A DNA stretch of 64,000 nucleotides from Phycisphaerales bacterium (GTDB lineage Bacteria; Planctomycetota; Phycisphaerae; Phycisphaerales; UBA1924), in assembly GCA_027019265.1 (NCBI GenBank), contig JALUWX010000032.1, positions 1-64,000 on the forward strand. Direction: 5' to 3'. A program made the position numbers and the translations under genes. Each line of letters begins with the position of its first letter. Position 1 is the stretch's first letter. Under the pieces are notes generated by a model. The model had not been told where the DNA came from, ran no database searches, and saw nothing but the letters and a program-made list of their open reading frames with translations. This document shows positions 45,369-54,230 of this stretch, piece after piece.

Positions 45369-47816
45369 ATGACGCTCCAGAATCAGTACGGACGCTTCAT
45401 CGAGAACGGGAACGCGTACGAGATCACGGACCCGGACACGCCTCGGCCTTGGTCGAATGTGGTGAGCAACGGTCGTTATGGGTTCGCGGTGTCCCAGCAC
45501 GGGGCCGGTTTCTCATGGCTCGATCACTGCCAGCTCAATGTGCTGACATCGTGGCGCATGGACCACATCCGGGATGATCGGGGTCGGTTCCTGTACCTGT
45601 CGGACCTCGACGACACCTCGAAGGTGTGGTCGGTTGCGCCGCACCCGTGCCGGGCGGAGTTCGATTCGTTCCGCTGTATCCATCGCGCGGGGAGCACGAC
45701 ATTCGAATCGTCTCTGCACGGGATCAACGCGACATGGACCCTCGGGGTGGCACCGAGTGATCAGGCGGAGCTCTGGACCCTGACCCTCAAGAATGAATCG
45801 GATCGTCCCCGGAGGATCCGGATTGGCGCGTTCTTTCAGTGGTGCTGCGATGCGGCTCCTGACTCGACGCGCGAGTTCCATCGCTTGTTCTTCACGACGC
45901 GCTACGACTCGGATCGGAACGCGATCTATGCGACGAAGAACGTGTGGAACGCGCCATTCGGGAATGCTGACGATCACTGGAACCGGGGTTGGCCGTACGT
46001 TGCGGGGTTCGCGATGGCGAAGCACGACGGGGACACGCAATGGGCGACGGCGGACACCGAAGCGTTCCTCGGGAAGCGTGGGGATCAGCGCCGGCCGATC
46101 GCGATGACGGACGGGTGTGAATCGACGTTCGGGCGGTTCTCCGATCCGTGTGTCGGGATGGGCGCGGATGTTTCGATCGCTCCCGGCGAAACGATCACCC
46201 GGACCTTCGTGCTCGGGGTTGCTCCGGAGCAGGAGGAGCTGGAACGGACGATCGATGCGTTCTCCAACCCGGCCGCTGTGGAAGAAGCGATGGAAGCGGC
46301 CGCTTCGGGATGGGACGATCTGCTGAGCCCATCACGCGTTGAGTCTGAATGCGAGGACTTCGATCTGCTCAACAACCGTTGGCTCCCGTACCAAGCGATC
46401 AGCGCTCGGATCTGGGGTCGATCGGGGTACTACCAGCAGTCGGGCGCGTACGGGTTCCGGGATCAGCTCCAGGACTCGCAGGTCTGGCTGCTCCGTGAAC
46501 CTTCGCGCTGCAAAGACCAGATCATGCTCCACGCGCGGCACCAGTTCGTGGACGGGAGCGTGTACCACTGGTGGAACCCGCTCACGGAGACGGGGCTCCA
46601 CGATCAGTGCTCGGACGACTACTTGTGGCTCCCATTCATCCTGTGCTCGTACCTGCGCGAGACAGGGGATATGGGGATCCTCGACGAGACGGCGCCGTTC
46701 GTAGACGACGAAACTCCCGCAACGATCCGGGATCACGCGATGCGCTCGATCGAACGTTCGCTCTCCCGTCAGAGCGAGCGTGGGCTTCCGCTCATCGGGG
46801 ATAACGACTGGAACGACGGACTCTCGGCGCTGGGTGGAGGAGAATCGGTCTGGGTCGCGTTCTTCCTCATGATTATCCTCGATGAGTTCGGGAACGCGCT
46901 CGAACGCTCGGGTGACTCGGAGACCCCTCAGCGGTACGCGAAAGAACGGAAGAAGCTCCACGACGCGGTGCTCGCGCACGCATGGGACGGCGCATGGTTC
47001 CGTCGCGCGACGGACACCAACGGGCGCTGGCTCGGTTCGAAGGACTCGCTCGAGGGTCAGATCTTCCTGAACGCGCAGACCTGGGCGCACTTCGCGAACG
47101 CGGGCTCTCAGGATCAGCGAGACCAATCGTGGTCGTCGCTCAAGGACAAGCTGCTGACGGCGTACGGGCCTTTGCTGCTCGCGCCGGCGTACACGATCCC
47201 TGATCCGGATATCGGGTATCTCTCACGCTATGCGCCGGGGTCCCGTGAGAACGGGGGTGTGTACATGCACGCGGCGACGTGGGCGCTGATGGCGGCCGCG
47301 GGTCGTCGGGAAGCGGACACGGTGTCGTCGATCTGGAAGTCTGTGTCCCCCCCACTGCGATGCAACGGGGACAATGCGGATTCGTATGCGGCGGAGCCGT
47401 ACTGTCTTCCGGGGAACGTTGACGGGCCGCTGTCTACCTGTCCTGGGCGCGCGGGGTGGACGTGGTACACGGGGTCCGCTGCTTGGCTGAACCGGGTGAG
47501 CATCGAACACATCATCGGGGCTCGCGCGGAATGGGACGGGCTCCGGATCGATCCCTGCCCGATGCGTGAGCTCGGGAAGGTCCGCGCAACCCGTCAGTGG
47601 CGCGGACGGACGATCACGATCGAGTTCGATGCAACGACCTACAACCCCGAGCACGAGTGTGTCCTGTCGATGAACGGGAGCGTGCTGGGCGATACGATTT
47701 TAACGGAAGACATGATCCCCGAAGGTGCGAGCGCAACCGTGCAGGTGCGTTGGGACCCGGCGGAAGGATCGGTCGCGGAGCTCCGGGTGCAAAGCCGCGA
47801 GAGGAGCAGGACATGA
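45369..47816 (+). CDS. GH94-family disaccharide/oligoglucan phosphorylase
   Basis: Cytoplasmic phosphorylase that splits a beta-linked gluco-disaccharide or oligosaccharide with phosphate to give glucose 1-phosphate. The 815-residue protein has the family N-terminus ([30 protein letters not shown]), the barrel ([20 protein letters not shown]), the catalytic acid region [10 protein letters not shown] (from residue 477) and [31 protein letters not shown]. It lacks a signal peptide. Cellobiose phosphorylases are about this length; the beta-1,2-oligoglucan enzymes are often longer, so the linkage is open. ATG 45369 is chosen; the open frame from 45252 is not like GH94. Confidence 0.9.
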   Translation: MTLQNQYGRFIENGNAYEITDPDTPRPWSNVVSNGRYGFAVSQHGAGFSWLDHCQLNVLTSWRMDHIRDDRGRFLYLSDLDDTSKVWSVAPHPCRAEFDSFRCIHRAGSTTFESSLHGINATWTLGVAPSDQAELWTLTLKNESDRPRRIRIGAFFQWCCDAAPDSTREFHRLFFTTRYDSDRNAIYATKNVWNAPFGNADDHWNRGWPYVAGFAMAKHDGDTQWATADTEAFLGKRGDQRRPIAMTDGCESTFGRFSDPCVGMGADVSIAPGETITRTFVLGVAPEQEELERTIDAFSNPAAVEEAMEAAASGWDDLLSPSRVESECEDFDLLNNRWLPYQAISARIWGRSGYYQQSGAYGFRDQLQDSQVWLLREPSRCKDQIMLHARHQFVDGSVYHWWNPLTETGLHDQCSDDYLWLPFILCSYLRETGDMGILDETAPFVDDETPATIRDHAMRSIERSLSRQSERGLPLIGDNDWNDGLSALGGGESVWVAFFLMIILDEFGNALERSGDSETPQRYAKERKKLHDAVLAHAWDGAWFRRATDTNGRWLGSKDSLEGQIFLNAQTWAHFANAGSQDQRDQSWSSLKDKLLTAYGPLLLAPAYTIPDPDIGYLSRYAPGSRENGGVYMHAATWALMAAAGRREADTVSSIWKSVSPPLRCNGDNADSYAAEPYCLPGNVDGPLSTCPGRAGWTWYTGSAAWLNRVSIEHIIGARAEWDGLRIDPCPMRELGKVRATRQWRGRTITIEFDATTYNPEHECVLSMNGSVLGDTILTEDMIPEGASATVQVRWDPAEGSVAELRVQSRERSRT

Positions 47817-47860
47817 TCGACACGGGACGCGCACTCTCTCTTCGTTCCGGAGGACGACAC

Positions 47861-48637
47861 ATGACATCGAAGAACACACGAGCGTTTACGCTGATCGAGT
47901 TGTTGGTGGTGATCGCGATCATCGCGCTGCTGATCGGGATCCTGCTCCCCTCACTGAGCAAGGCACGACAATCGGCGCAGAACATCATCTGCCAGAACAA
48001 CCTGCGCCAGATCGGGCTCGGGATGCAGATGTATCTCGACGAGCAGAAGAATCCTCGCTACATCGATATGTTCCCGTTCGAGTTCGGGAAGGACGAGGTG
48101 AACCCGGTCACGGGGAACCACGACATCCGGGCGCAGCGTTGGAACGTGATGCGGGTGCTCGAGCCATACATGGGTGGTCAGGCGCAGGACGCGTTCATCT
48201 GCCCGGCGGCGCGGGGCGCGTCGTCGGTGCTCGACCAGCAGACCCGGCTCGGGATGGAGTTCGGTGGGCGTGTCCAGGTGCTCGACTACGACAACGACGG
48301 AGTTGAGGAATACAGCGAATACTGGTTCAACGACTCGCACATTTTCGAGGATCCGGTTTCGGGCTCTCGCAACTCGGGGGTCTCGGGGCAGCTCGTGCGC
48401 CGGGTCGCGAACCCGTCGGAGCTCGTGCTCGGGATCGACGCTGTCGACTGGATCCCGAGACACCGGGATCGTCAAGAGACGAACATCGAGGGACAGAGCT
48501 CGTCGGGCGCGAGCAACCTGCTCCGGGGTGATCTCCGGGTCCAGCAGATGTCCGAAGCGGAGTACATCCTCCAACGCGACAAGTTCGGCTCGGCGACCCA
48601 GTTCTTCAACTGGGGCCACTACTACCCCGAACCCTGA
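47861..48637 (+). CDS. Prepilin-like secreted protein of the glucan locus
   Basis: 258 residues with the same kind of head as the protein at 35386: MTSKNTRA, then [19 protein letters not shown] with Glu at +5. The rest ([20 protein letters not shown], then [15 protein letters not shown]) is typical of planctomycete prepilin-type families, with a Cys pair near residues 55 and 108. A GGAGG site precedes ATG 47861. It follows the GH94 gene by 44 bases and precedes the small membrane protein, so it is part of this operon. Function unknown; a role at the cell surface in polysaccharide capture is possible. Confidence 0.85.
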   Translation: MTSKNTRAFTLIELLVVIAIIALLIGILLPSLSKARQSAQNIICQNNLRQIGLGMQMYLDEQKNPRYIDMFPFEFGKDEVNPVTGNHDIRAQRWNVMRVLEPYMGGQAQDAFICPAARGASSVLDQQTRLGMEFGGRVQVLDYDNDGVEEYSEYWFNDSHIFEDPVSGSRNSGVSGQLVRRVANPSELVLGIDAVDWIPRHRDRQETNIEGQSSSGASNLLRGDLRVQQMSEAEYILQRDKFGSATQFFNWGHYYPEP

Positions 48638-48664
48638 TCTCCAGACCACGGACCCGAGGCACGC

Positions 48665-49024
48665 ATGGGACTCAGAGACAAGCTGAACGAGAACCCGCAC
48701 ATCGCTTGGTCGATCACGGTTGTGGCCGTGCTCGTTGCGGGATTCTTCCTGTATCGATCGATGACCCAACAGGATGCGGACTCGATGGAACGCCGATCCG
48801 AGATGGTCACGATCCGTGACACCCTGACGGGTGATGAATGGGAGATGAACCGGGGTCAGTTCGAGCGACTGCTCATGACCCAGGACGGGCTCATCGACCC
48901 GGAGGGGGGGATCCCGAGCCAGTTCTCCGATGGGATGCCCGTCGGGGTGCTCGTGGACAAGAACGATTGGGAATCCACGGTCGAACGGATCAACGCGCTG
49001 AAGAAGAAGTACGGGCAGGACTGA
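48665..49024 (+). CDS. Small single-pass membrane protein
   Basis: 119 residues. One helix at about residues 14-31 (AWSITVVAVLVAGFFLY) and a small charged domain behind it (EMNRGQFERLLMTQDGLIDP, GVLVDKNDWESTVERINAL). No family recognised. It starts 27 bases after the pseudopilin-like gene with the same strand and codon use, and could be its partner. An analogous pairing is not obvious at 35386. Confidence 0.75.
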   Translation: MGLRDKLNENPHIAWSITVVAVLVAGFFLYRSMTQQDADSMERRSEMVTIRDTLTGDEWEMNRGQFERLLMTQDGLIDPEGGIPSQFSDGMPVGVLVDKNDWESTVERINALKKKYGQD

Positions 49025-49031
49025 GTCCCGA

Positions 49032-49048
49032 TCCTGATCGGATCAGGA
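49032..49048. terminator. Inverted repeat at the convergent gene ends
   Basis: TCCTGATC and GATCAGGA flank a single G, between the stop codons of the small membrane protein (49024) and the symporter (49043). No T-run on either side; it could be a weak bidirectional terminator. Confidence 0.3.
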
Positions 49049-50461
49049 CCCGGGCTGCTCTTCGCCGCGCCGTGCTTCGAGCTGGGCTTTGATCTCGTAC
49101 ATCCGCGCTTCGGAGAGCGGGTACTTCACGATCAGATAGAACGATCCGATCCCGAGGAGGATGGGGGTTCCGATCTCGATGATGCGCATCAGGAGCATGG
49201 TGCGCTCGGACTGGACATCGACCCCTTCCTGGAAGCCGGAGAGACTGATGAGCACCCCGGCGGCGAAATAGGCGCCGGCCATTCCCATCTTCATGAACCA
49301 CCAGAAGACGGCGTAATACGAGCCCTCGCTGCGCCGTCCCGTGTGGAGTTCGTCCTCGTCGCACACATCCGCGACCATCGCGCTCGCGAGGGTGAAGAAC
49401 ATGAGCATCCCGGCGCTGAGCATGACCGTGGGGATGACGAGGAGCCAGGGGTGGTCGGGGTTGTAGCAGACGATCTTGCTCAGCTGCGCGCCGAGCATCA
49501 GGCAGACGGCGAGCGTGAGCGTCCGGGTCTTGCCCATCGCTCGGCTGATCCAGTTGAGTGGGAAGACGGCGAGCACACCCGTAACAGCCCAAGCGGTTCC
49601 GATCCAGCCCATGAGCTTGGAGGCGTTCTCCTTGTCCCCTTCGAAGAGGTAGAAGATGGTGATGTAGTTCGCGAAGTTGTTGACGAGGTTGAACCCGAGG
49701 ACGACGGAGAAGATGATCCCGACGAGGATGAGGAATGTTGTGTTTCGCATCGTCATCTTGAGACGAGTCCACATGGGGATCCGCTCCTGCTCAGCGACAT
49801 GCTCGAACTGTCGTTCTTTGCATAGCGAGAAACACAGGATCGCGAAGATCACGACAATGACGGCGGCGAGGTATCCGACGTTGCGCATCCCGTCCACTTC
49901 ATCCCCCCCACCCCTGAAGAAAGGCATGTTGGCCATCGCGTAGAACCAGGGGGTGATCATCGCGCCGAGGTTCCCGATGAAGCTCTTGGCGCTGAAGAGT
50001 TTGGTGCGCTCGTGGTAGTCGGCCGTCATCTCCATCCCGAGCGCACCGTGGGGGATCTCGAAGATCGTGACGGCGGTGTAGAAGAGAAGGGACATCGCGA
50101 GGAAGTACCAGAACTGGGACATGGGGTCCCAGTCCCTCGGGACGGCCCACATCGCAACAAAGGTGATCGCGACAAGGAACCCTCCGAGGAGGATGTAGGG
50201 CCGGCGTCTCCCAAAACGGGTGCGTGTGTTGTCGGTCACGTGACCCATGATGGGATCGGTGATGGCATCCCAGAATCGGGGGACCATCTGCGCGACCCCG
50301 ACGAGGATGGCGCTGATCCCGAGCCCGACGTTCACGATCAGCCCGGAGAGCTGTCCCACGGAGTTAAAGAGCGCGATGGGGACGAATCCCCCGAGCCCGT
50401 AGGCGATGAGGATGAGCCAGGGGATCCGGTCACGTTTCGCCGTCGTGTGATGCTCAGACAT
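49043..50461 (-). CDS. GPH-family sugar:cation symporter (MFS)
   Basis: A twelve-helix transporter of the glycoside-pentoside-hexuronide group, importing sugars with protons or sodium. The 472-residue protein has the family features FWDAITDPIMGHVTDNTRTR (loop 2-3), RFGRRRPYILLG and YHERTKLFSAKSFIGNLGA, and the later VADVCDEDELHTGRRSEG. It probably brings the product of the outer glucanases to the cytoplasmic GH94 enzyme. An operator-covered promoter lies upstream (50499-50514). ATG 50461 is chosen; the 13 codons above it are not conserved-looking. Confidence 0.9.
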   Translation of the reverse strand: MSEHHTTAKRDRIPWLILIAYGLGGFVPIALFNSVGQLSGLIVNVGLGISAILVGVAQMVPRFWDAITDPIMGHVTDNTRTRFGRRRPYILLGGFLVAITFVAMWAVPRDWDPMSQFWYFLAMSLLFYTAVTIFEIPHGALGMEMTADYHERTKLFSAKSFIGNLGAMITPWFYAMANMPFFRGGGDEVDGMRNVGYLAAVIVVIFAILCFSLCKERQFEHVAEQERIPMWTRLKMTMRNTTFLILVGIIFSVVLGFNLVNNFANYITIFYLFEGDKENASKLMGWIGTAWAVTGVLAVFPLNWISRAMGKTRTLTLAVCLMLGAQLSKIVCYNPDHPWLLVIPTVMLSAGMLMFFTLASAMVADVCDEDELHTGRRSEGSYYAVFWWFMKMGMAGAYFAAGVLISLSGFQEGVDVQSERTMLLMRIIEIGTPILLGIGSFYLIVKYPLSEARMYEIKAQLEARRGEEQPGS

Positions 50462-50498
50462 GGAAACGATACTCGCTGGGTAGGGAAGGGGTGCGGGC

Positions 50499-50514
50499 AT
50501 TGTAAGCGTTTACA
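50499..50514 (-). promoter_or_regulatory. LacI-type operator over the -10 box of the symporter gene
   Basis: On the plus strand TGTAAGCGTTTACA (50501-50514) is a near-palindrome. On the minus strand its end forms part of TACAAT (50504-50499), a good -10 box, about 38 bases upstream of the start codon. The -35 box is weak (GTGCAA). Confidence 0.62.
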
Positions 50515-50708
50515 CGGGCGATTGCACGCGCTGATCGTGGATCCAAAGCGATGGGTTTGATCGAAACCATCCGATTTCAGACTTCAGCATCCTGTTTCTC
50601 GGAGATCGCTGGACGACCGAGAACCTGTGTGTCATATCTGGGGTGTTGCACAGCGTGATCGCCCCCAATTCATCGAACGGCGGCACACGTACGACGGAGG
50701 GACATCGG

Positions 50709-51272
50709 ATGCTCATACGAACAACACGAGCAATCGGGATCATCGGGATCACACTCTTTGGAGCGCACGCGGATGCTGGGCTGATCAGCCCGATCTCTGC
50801 GACGACCAGCGATCCGATCCTGTTCGGGGATCTTGGGAATCTCATCGACGGCGTGATCGACTTTGACTCGAACGTCGGGATCGGGAACACGACCAGCGGA
50901 GAGTTCAGCGGGCCGTACTCGATCGTGTTCGATCTCGGGGGTGTGTTCGATCTGACGGCGATGCATCTCTGGAACAATGCCGGCTCGATCGAGCTCGACG
51001 GGGAGGGGATCGACGGATTCGAGCTTCGATTCTTCGGCTACGACGACACGCTCATGGGGATGTACTCGGGGAACGCGATGGATGTCCTCGGCGAGCAGTC
51101 GTTCGAGTTTGATGTCCAGGGGATCAGATCGGTCGAGATGGTGATCCAATCGAACCACGCGCCCCTCGTGCGGGATTATGCGGCGCTCTATGAAGTTGCG
51201 TTTGTTCCTTCGGCGGGTGTGCTCGGGGTGATCGGGGCTGGGATGATCGGGATATCTCGTCGTCGGCGTTGA
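50709..51272 (+). CDS. Exported PEP-CTERM-like protein with discoidin-like core
   Basis: 187 residues. Signal peptide (about 1-23, TRAIGIIGITLFGAHADAG), a beta-rich domain with YSIVFDLGGVFDLTAMHLWN and GIDGFELRFFGYDD as in discoidin/F5-8-type modules, and a sorting tail (VPSAGVLGVIGAGMIGIS followed by RRRR). A GGAGGG site lies before ATG 50709. It stands alone with a strong terminator behind. Surface carbohydrate binding is likely for the fold but not shown. Confidence 0.75.
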   Translation: MLIRTTRAIGIIGITLFGAHADAGLISPISATTSDPILFGDLGNLIDGVIDFDSNVGIGNTTSGEFSGPYSIVFDLGGVFDLTAMHLWNNAGSIELDGEGIDGFELRFFGYDDTLMGMYSGNAMDVLGEQSFEFDVQGIRSVEMVIQSNHAPLVRDYAALYEVAFVPSAGVLGVIGAGMIGISRRRR

Positions 51273-51298
51273 TCGAACCGGAACATTGGATTGAAGAG

Positions 51299-51334
51299 AA
51301 AGGCCCCGTGTCTCTCGTGAGACACGGGGCCTTT
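51299..51334. terminator. Strong bidirectional terminator
   Basis: A perfect 16-bp stem from AAAGGCCCC to its complement with a TCGT loop lies between two convergent genes. The A/T ends of the stem give a T-rich tract on both strands (CCTTTAATTT on plus). Confidence 0.88.
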
Positions 51335-51366
51335 AATTTCATGACCGAGCCGATCCGCTGTCGCGT

Positions 51367-52242
51367 TTACGGGCAGCCCATGTCGTAGATCTGGAGGAAG
51401 GTCGAGACATCGAAGAAGTCCCAGTTGTTGTCGTTGTTCAGATCCGCGTTGGGATCCTGATTGCTCAGCGCCATAAGGAACGCGGAGAGGTCGAAGAAGT
51501 CGAGCTCGTTGTAGGGCTCGGCGAAGTCGGCTTCGTTACAGGGGCCGTTCTGATCGAGTTGGACGATGCAGAGGTCATCGAAGTAGACGGTGCCCATCGG
51601 CTCGGTGCCGGCGGAGAAGTCGCCGCCGTAGAACCGGAACGGGAGGACGGAAGCGCTGGTCGCGTAGGGGGGGAAGTCGCCGACGGCTTCCATCATCGCA
51701 TCGGTGACGGTGAAGGAGAAGGGCACCCACTCGCCTCCGGTTTCTTCAGCGCCGGGGATGTCGAGGAAGTTGAACTCGAACGAGGTGTAGACGGAGAAGT
51801 TCGGGGGTTCACGACGGAACTCGAGCTTCACGCCGACGACGGTGTCGTCGAGCATCTCGCCGGACGGGACGAGGTAGTACCCGGAGACGACGTAGTCACC
51901 CCCGAGGTAGGTGTAATCGGGATCGTACAGGTCGGAGCCGTCGGGCTGGAAGACGTTGGTGGTGAGCCCCTTGAATCGATCCGCGCCGGTGGAGGCCGGA
52001 GTCATCCGGATGGAGCGGTTCCCGGAGCGGACCTGCGCACCGGCGTCACCGATATCGACGTAGTCGCTGGAGCTGAGATTGAAGTCCTGCCACCCAAGGG
52101 GGAGGTCGGGGAACACGGGGTGCTGGGTCTCGAATCCGGGGTTGAAGAGCCGGTTTTCGTCATCGTTCGCGTTCGCAGCGGTGCCGACGAGCATGAACGA
52201 CGCCGCGAGGGACGCGACGAGTGTGTGTTTGGACATGATCAT
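51367..52242 (-). CDS. Secreted binding-type protein with dockerin-like module
   Basis: 291 residues. Signal peptide (1-26), a beta-sandwich of about 200 residues resembling carbohydrate-binding modules (LFNPGFETQHPVFPDLPLGW, RSGNRSIRMTPAST, GEWVPFSFTVTDAM, MGTVYFDDLCIVQL), and a dockerin-like pair at the C-terminus: degenerate ADFAEPYNELDFFD and canonical ADLNNDNNWDFFD, ending GCP. No catalytic motif seen. GGAG is 8 bases before ATG 52242; ATG 52236 is an alternative. It has its own promoter with LacI-type operator, so it belongs to the same regulon as the GH144-like and symporter genes. Confidence 0.82.
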   Translation of the reverse strand: MIMSKHTLVASLAASFMLVGTAANANDDENRLFNPGFETQHPVFPDLPLGWQDFNLSSSDYVDIGDAGAQVRSGNRSIRMTPASTGADRFKGLTTNVFQPDGSDLYDPDYTYLGGDYVVSGYYLVPSGEMLDDTVVGVKLEFRREPPNFSVYTSFEFNFLDIPGAEETGGEWVPFSFTVTDAMMEAVGDFPPYATSASVLPFRFYGGDFSAGTEPMGTVYFDDLCIVQLDQNGPCNEADFAEPYNELDFFDLSAFLMALSNQDPNADLNNDNNWDFFDVSTFLQIYDMGCP

Positions 52243-52278
52243 GGTTGGATCTCCACTAGGGGTACAGCTGTCACTGGT

Positions 52279-52306
52279 AATGTAAAGGTTTTCACGTCTG
52301 AATCAA
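52279..52306 (-). promoter_or_regulatory. Promoter with LacI-type operator, upstream of the binding-type protein
   Basis: On the minus strand TTGATT (52306-52301) and TACATT (52284-52279) are 16 bases apart. The near-palindrome TGTAAAGGTTTTCA (plus, 52281-52294) lies between them and overlaps the -10 box. Confidence 0.65.
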
Positions 52307-52425
52307 GCCCTGTGACGGGAGATCTGGGATTTCTTTCTCGGAAGTCGAAGGAGCCCGATCATTGCACAAACAAATGCCCTGGGGGATCACGACCAAACGC
52401 GGCCCGGTTCGGGTACGCTCTTGAT

Positions 52426-53340
52426 ATGGATGCGCTGCTGAAATCGATCCAACGCGCGGTCCATGATCGGGGGTTCAATGAACGGGTCGTCGCCCATCGC
52501 GCCCTGGGGGGTGGGCACGGTCAGCGCGTGATCCGGATCGAGACGAGCAGGGGGAAGTCGCTCGTCGCGAAATGTGTGGATGCTGAGGAGGACGATCGTC
52601 TCCGGGCTGAATCGAACGGATTGATGGCGCTGGCTGAGTCGGATATGCCGATCCGGGTCCCCCAGGTCTGGTCGATCACGATCTCGGGGGAGTACGCCGT
52701 CATGCTGCTGGAGTTGCTCGAACCCGCGCGATGGAACATGGTGACGGATCGGGCCTGGTGTACTTTCGGGAGAGCGCTCGCGCTCAAAGGGTCCCAGAGC
52801 CCCACCCCCAGGTACGGCTGGTCCCGGGACAACTCGATCGGCGCGACCCCCCAACCGAACCCGTGGTGCGATGACTGGGTGGAGTTCAATCGGGAGTATC
52901 GGATCGGGTTCCAGCTCGCGCTCGCTGAGGGGACGGGACAGCTCACTGCAAAGGAGGGGGATGTGATCCGGAAAGTGATCGATCAGCTCGATCGATATAT
53001 CCCGAGACAGCCCCAACCCGCGCTGCTCCACGGAGACCTGTGGCCGGGGAACGCGCACCCGTTCGTGGAAGACGGACAGGTGCAGATCGCGCTGATCGAT
53101 CCGGCCGTCTATATCGGAGACATCCTCGCGGACCTCGCGATGATGCGTTTGTTCCGTGGATTCCCGGAGTCGTGTCTCACCGCATTCGATTCGGCGGTCC
53201 TCGACAGGGAGAAATCGGATACCCGTCAGATGGTGTACCAGCTCTACCACGCGCTGAATCATGTGAACATCTTCGGTGCGGCGTATGTCGAGCAGACGAT
53301 CGGGCTCGCGCGGCGGATTCTGGAGTCTCCGAAAGCTTGA
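52426..53340 (+). CDS. Fructosamine-kinase-family phosphotransferase
   Basis: 304 residues of the aminoglycoside-phosphotransferase-like kinase fold. Family members phosphorylate fructosamines or related sugar-amine adducts, leading to deglycation. The motifs are the substrate-side ESNGLMALAESDMPIRVPQV, YAVMLLELLEPARWN, the catalytic LLHGDLWPGNAH and the metal-binding Asp in IALIDPAVYIGD. The long open frame upstream (from 51559) is a shadow of the neighbouring gene; ATG 52426 matches the family N-terminus. The stop overlaps the first possible start of the SGNH hydrolase gene (TGATG). Whether it belongs to the glucan locus is not clear. Confidence 0.87.
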   Translation: MDALLKSIQRAVHDRGFNERVVAHRALGGGHGQRVIRIETSRGKSLVAKCVDAEEDDRLRAESNGLMALAESDMPIRVPQVWSITISGEYAVMLLELLEPARWNMVTDRAWCTFGRALALKGSQSPTPRYGWSRDNSIGATPQPNPWCDDWVEFNREYRIGFQLALAEGTGQLTAKEGDVIRKVIDQLDRYIPRQPQPALLHGDLWPGNAHPFVEDGQVQIALIDPAVYIGDILADLAMMRLFRGFPESCLTAFDSAVLDREKSDTRQMVYQLYHALNHVNIFGAAYVEQTIGLARRILESPKA

Positions 53341-54068
53341 TGTATACTCCCCGCATGGTGAATCGAATGGTCCGTGTGGTCTATGTCTCCGTTGTTGTGT
53401 TCGCGATCGGTTCTTGCGTTTCATCGCAGAATCGATGGGAGACGGATGTCGAACCCTGGCTCAACGAGGTCTTCGAGAACGACATCATGGAATTCGAGCA
53501 CGCTGATCGAGAACAGGGGTATCCCACCGGGGAGGTGCTGTTCATCGGGAGCTCAAGCATCAAACTCTGGGAGACCTTGGAGCGGGACTTCGCGCCACTC
53601 CCGGTGGTGAACCGGGGGTTCGGTGGATCCCAGACCCCCGAGGTCCTCGCGGTGTTCGATCGGATTGTGGTCCCGAGAGCACCGAGGGTGATCGTGTACT
53701 ACTGCGGCGACAACGACATCGGCCTCGGGACAACCGATGCGCGGGGGGCGGCGGACGGGTTTATCTCGTTCGATCAGGAAGCCCGGAGACTCTGGCCAGA
53801 GGTCGAGGTGATCTACATCCCGATCAAACCGAGTCTGGCGCGTTGGGAATCCTGGGATGAGATGGATACAGCCAACTCGATCGTGGAGGCGTACTGCGCC
53901 GACACGGACGGCGCGTGGTACGCGGACACGGTGTCCCCGACACTGCTCGGGGACGGGACCCCGGACCCCGCGATCTTCCTCGGGGATGGGCTCCACCTGA
54001 ACCCCGAGGGCTATCGACGCTGGGTGGATGTGGTTCGGCCGATGGTTCAGCGGTCTTGGGATCGCTGA
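53340..54068 (+). CDS. SGNH/GDSL-type hydrolase, exported
   Basis: 242 residues. The N-terminus has an export signal (VVYVSVVVFAIGSC, possibly a lipobox). The SGNH blocks are present: block I VLFIGSSSIKLW (catalytic Ser), block II RGFGGSQTPE, block III YYCGDNDIG (Asn) and block V DGLHLNPEGY (Asp and His). The family contains esterases, acetyl-xylan esterases and PAF-acetylhydrolase-like lipases; the substrate is unknown. In-frame ATGs at 53340, 53355 and 53367 are all possible; none has a clear Shine-Dalgarno. The first overlaps the stop of the kinase gene, which suggests translational coupling. Confidence 0.85.
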   Translation: MYTPRMVNRMVRVVYVSVVVFAIGSCVSSQNRWETDVEPWLNEVFENDIMEFEHADREQGYPTGEVLFIGSSSIKLWETLERDFAPLPVVNRGFGGSQTPEVLAVFDRIVVPRAPRVIVYYCGDNDIGLGTTDARGAADGFISFDQEARRLWPEVEVIYIPIKPSLARWESWDEMDTANSIVEAYCADTDGAWYADTVSPTLLGDGTPDPAIFLGDGLHLNPEGYRRWVDVVRPMVQRSWDR

Positions 54069-54230
54069 GTCCACGTCGGGACCCCCTTCGATTTGATCCC
54101 CCAGATCGGGGTATCAAAGTGGAGAAAACGCATGGCCGCACGGATTCTGCGCTGAGATCGGGAGCTCCGGATCGGGTCTTTCGGTGTTCGGTTCCATCCG
54201 TATCCGGGGTCGGTCGATGGTAATGGAACC

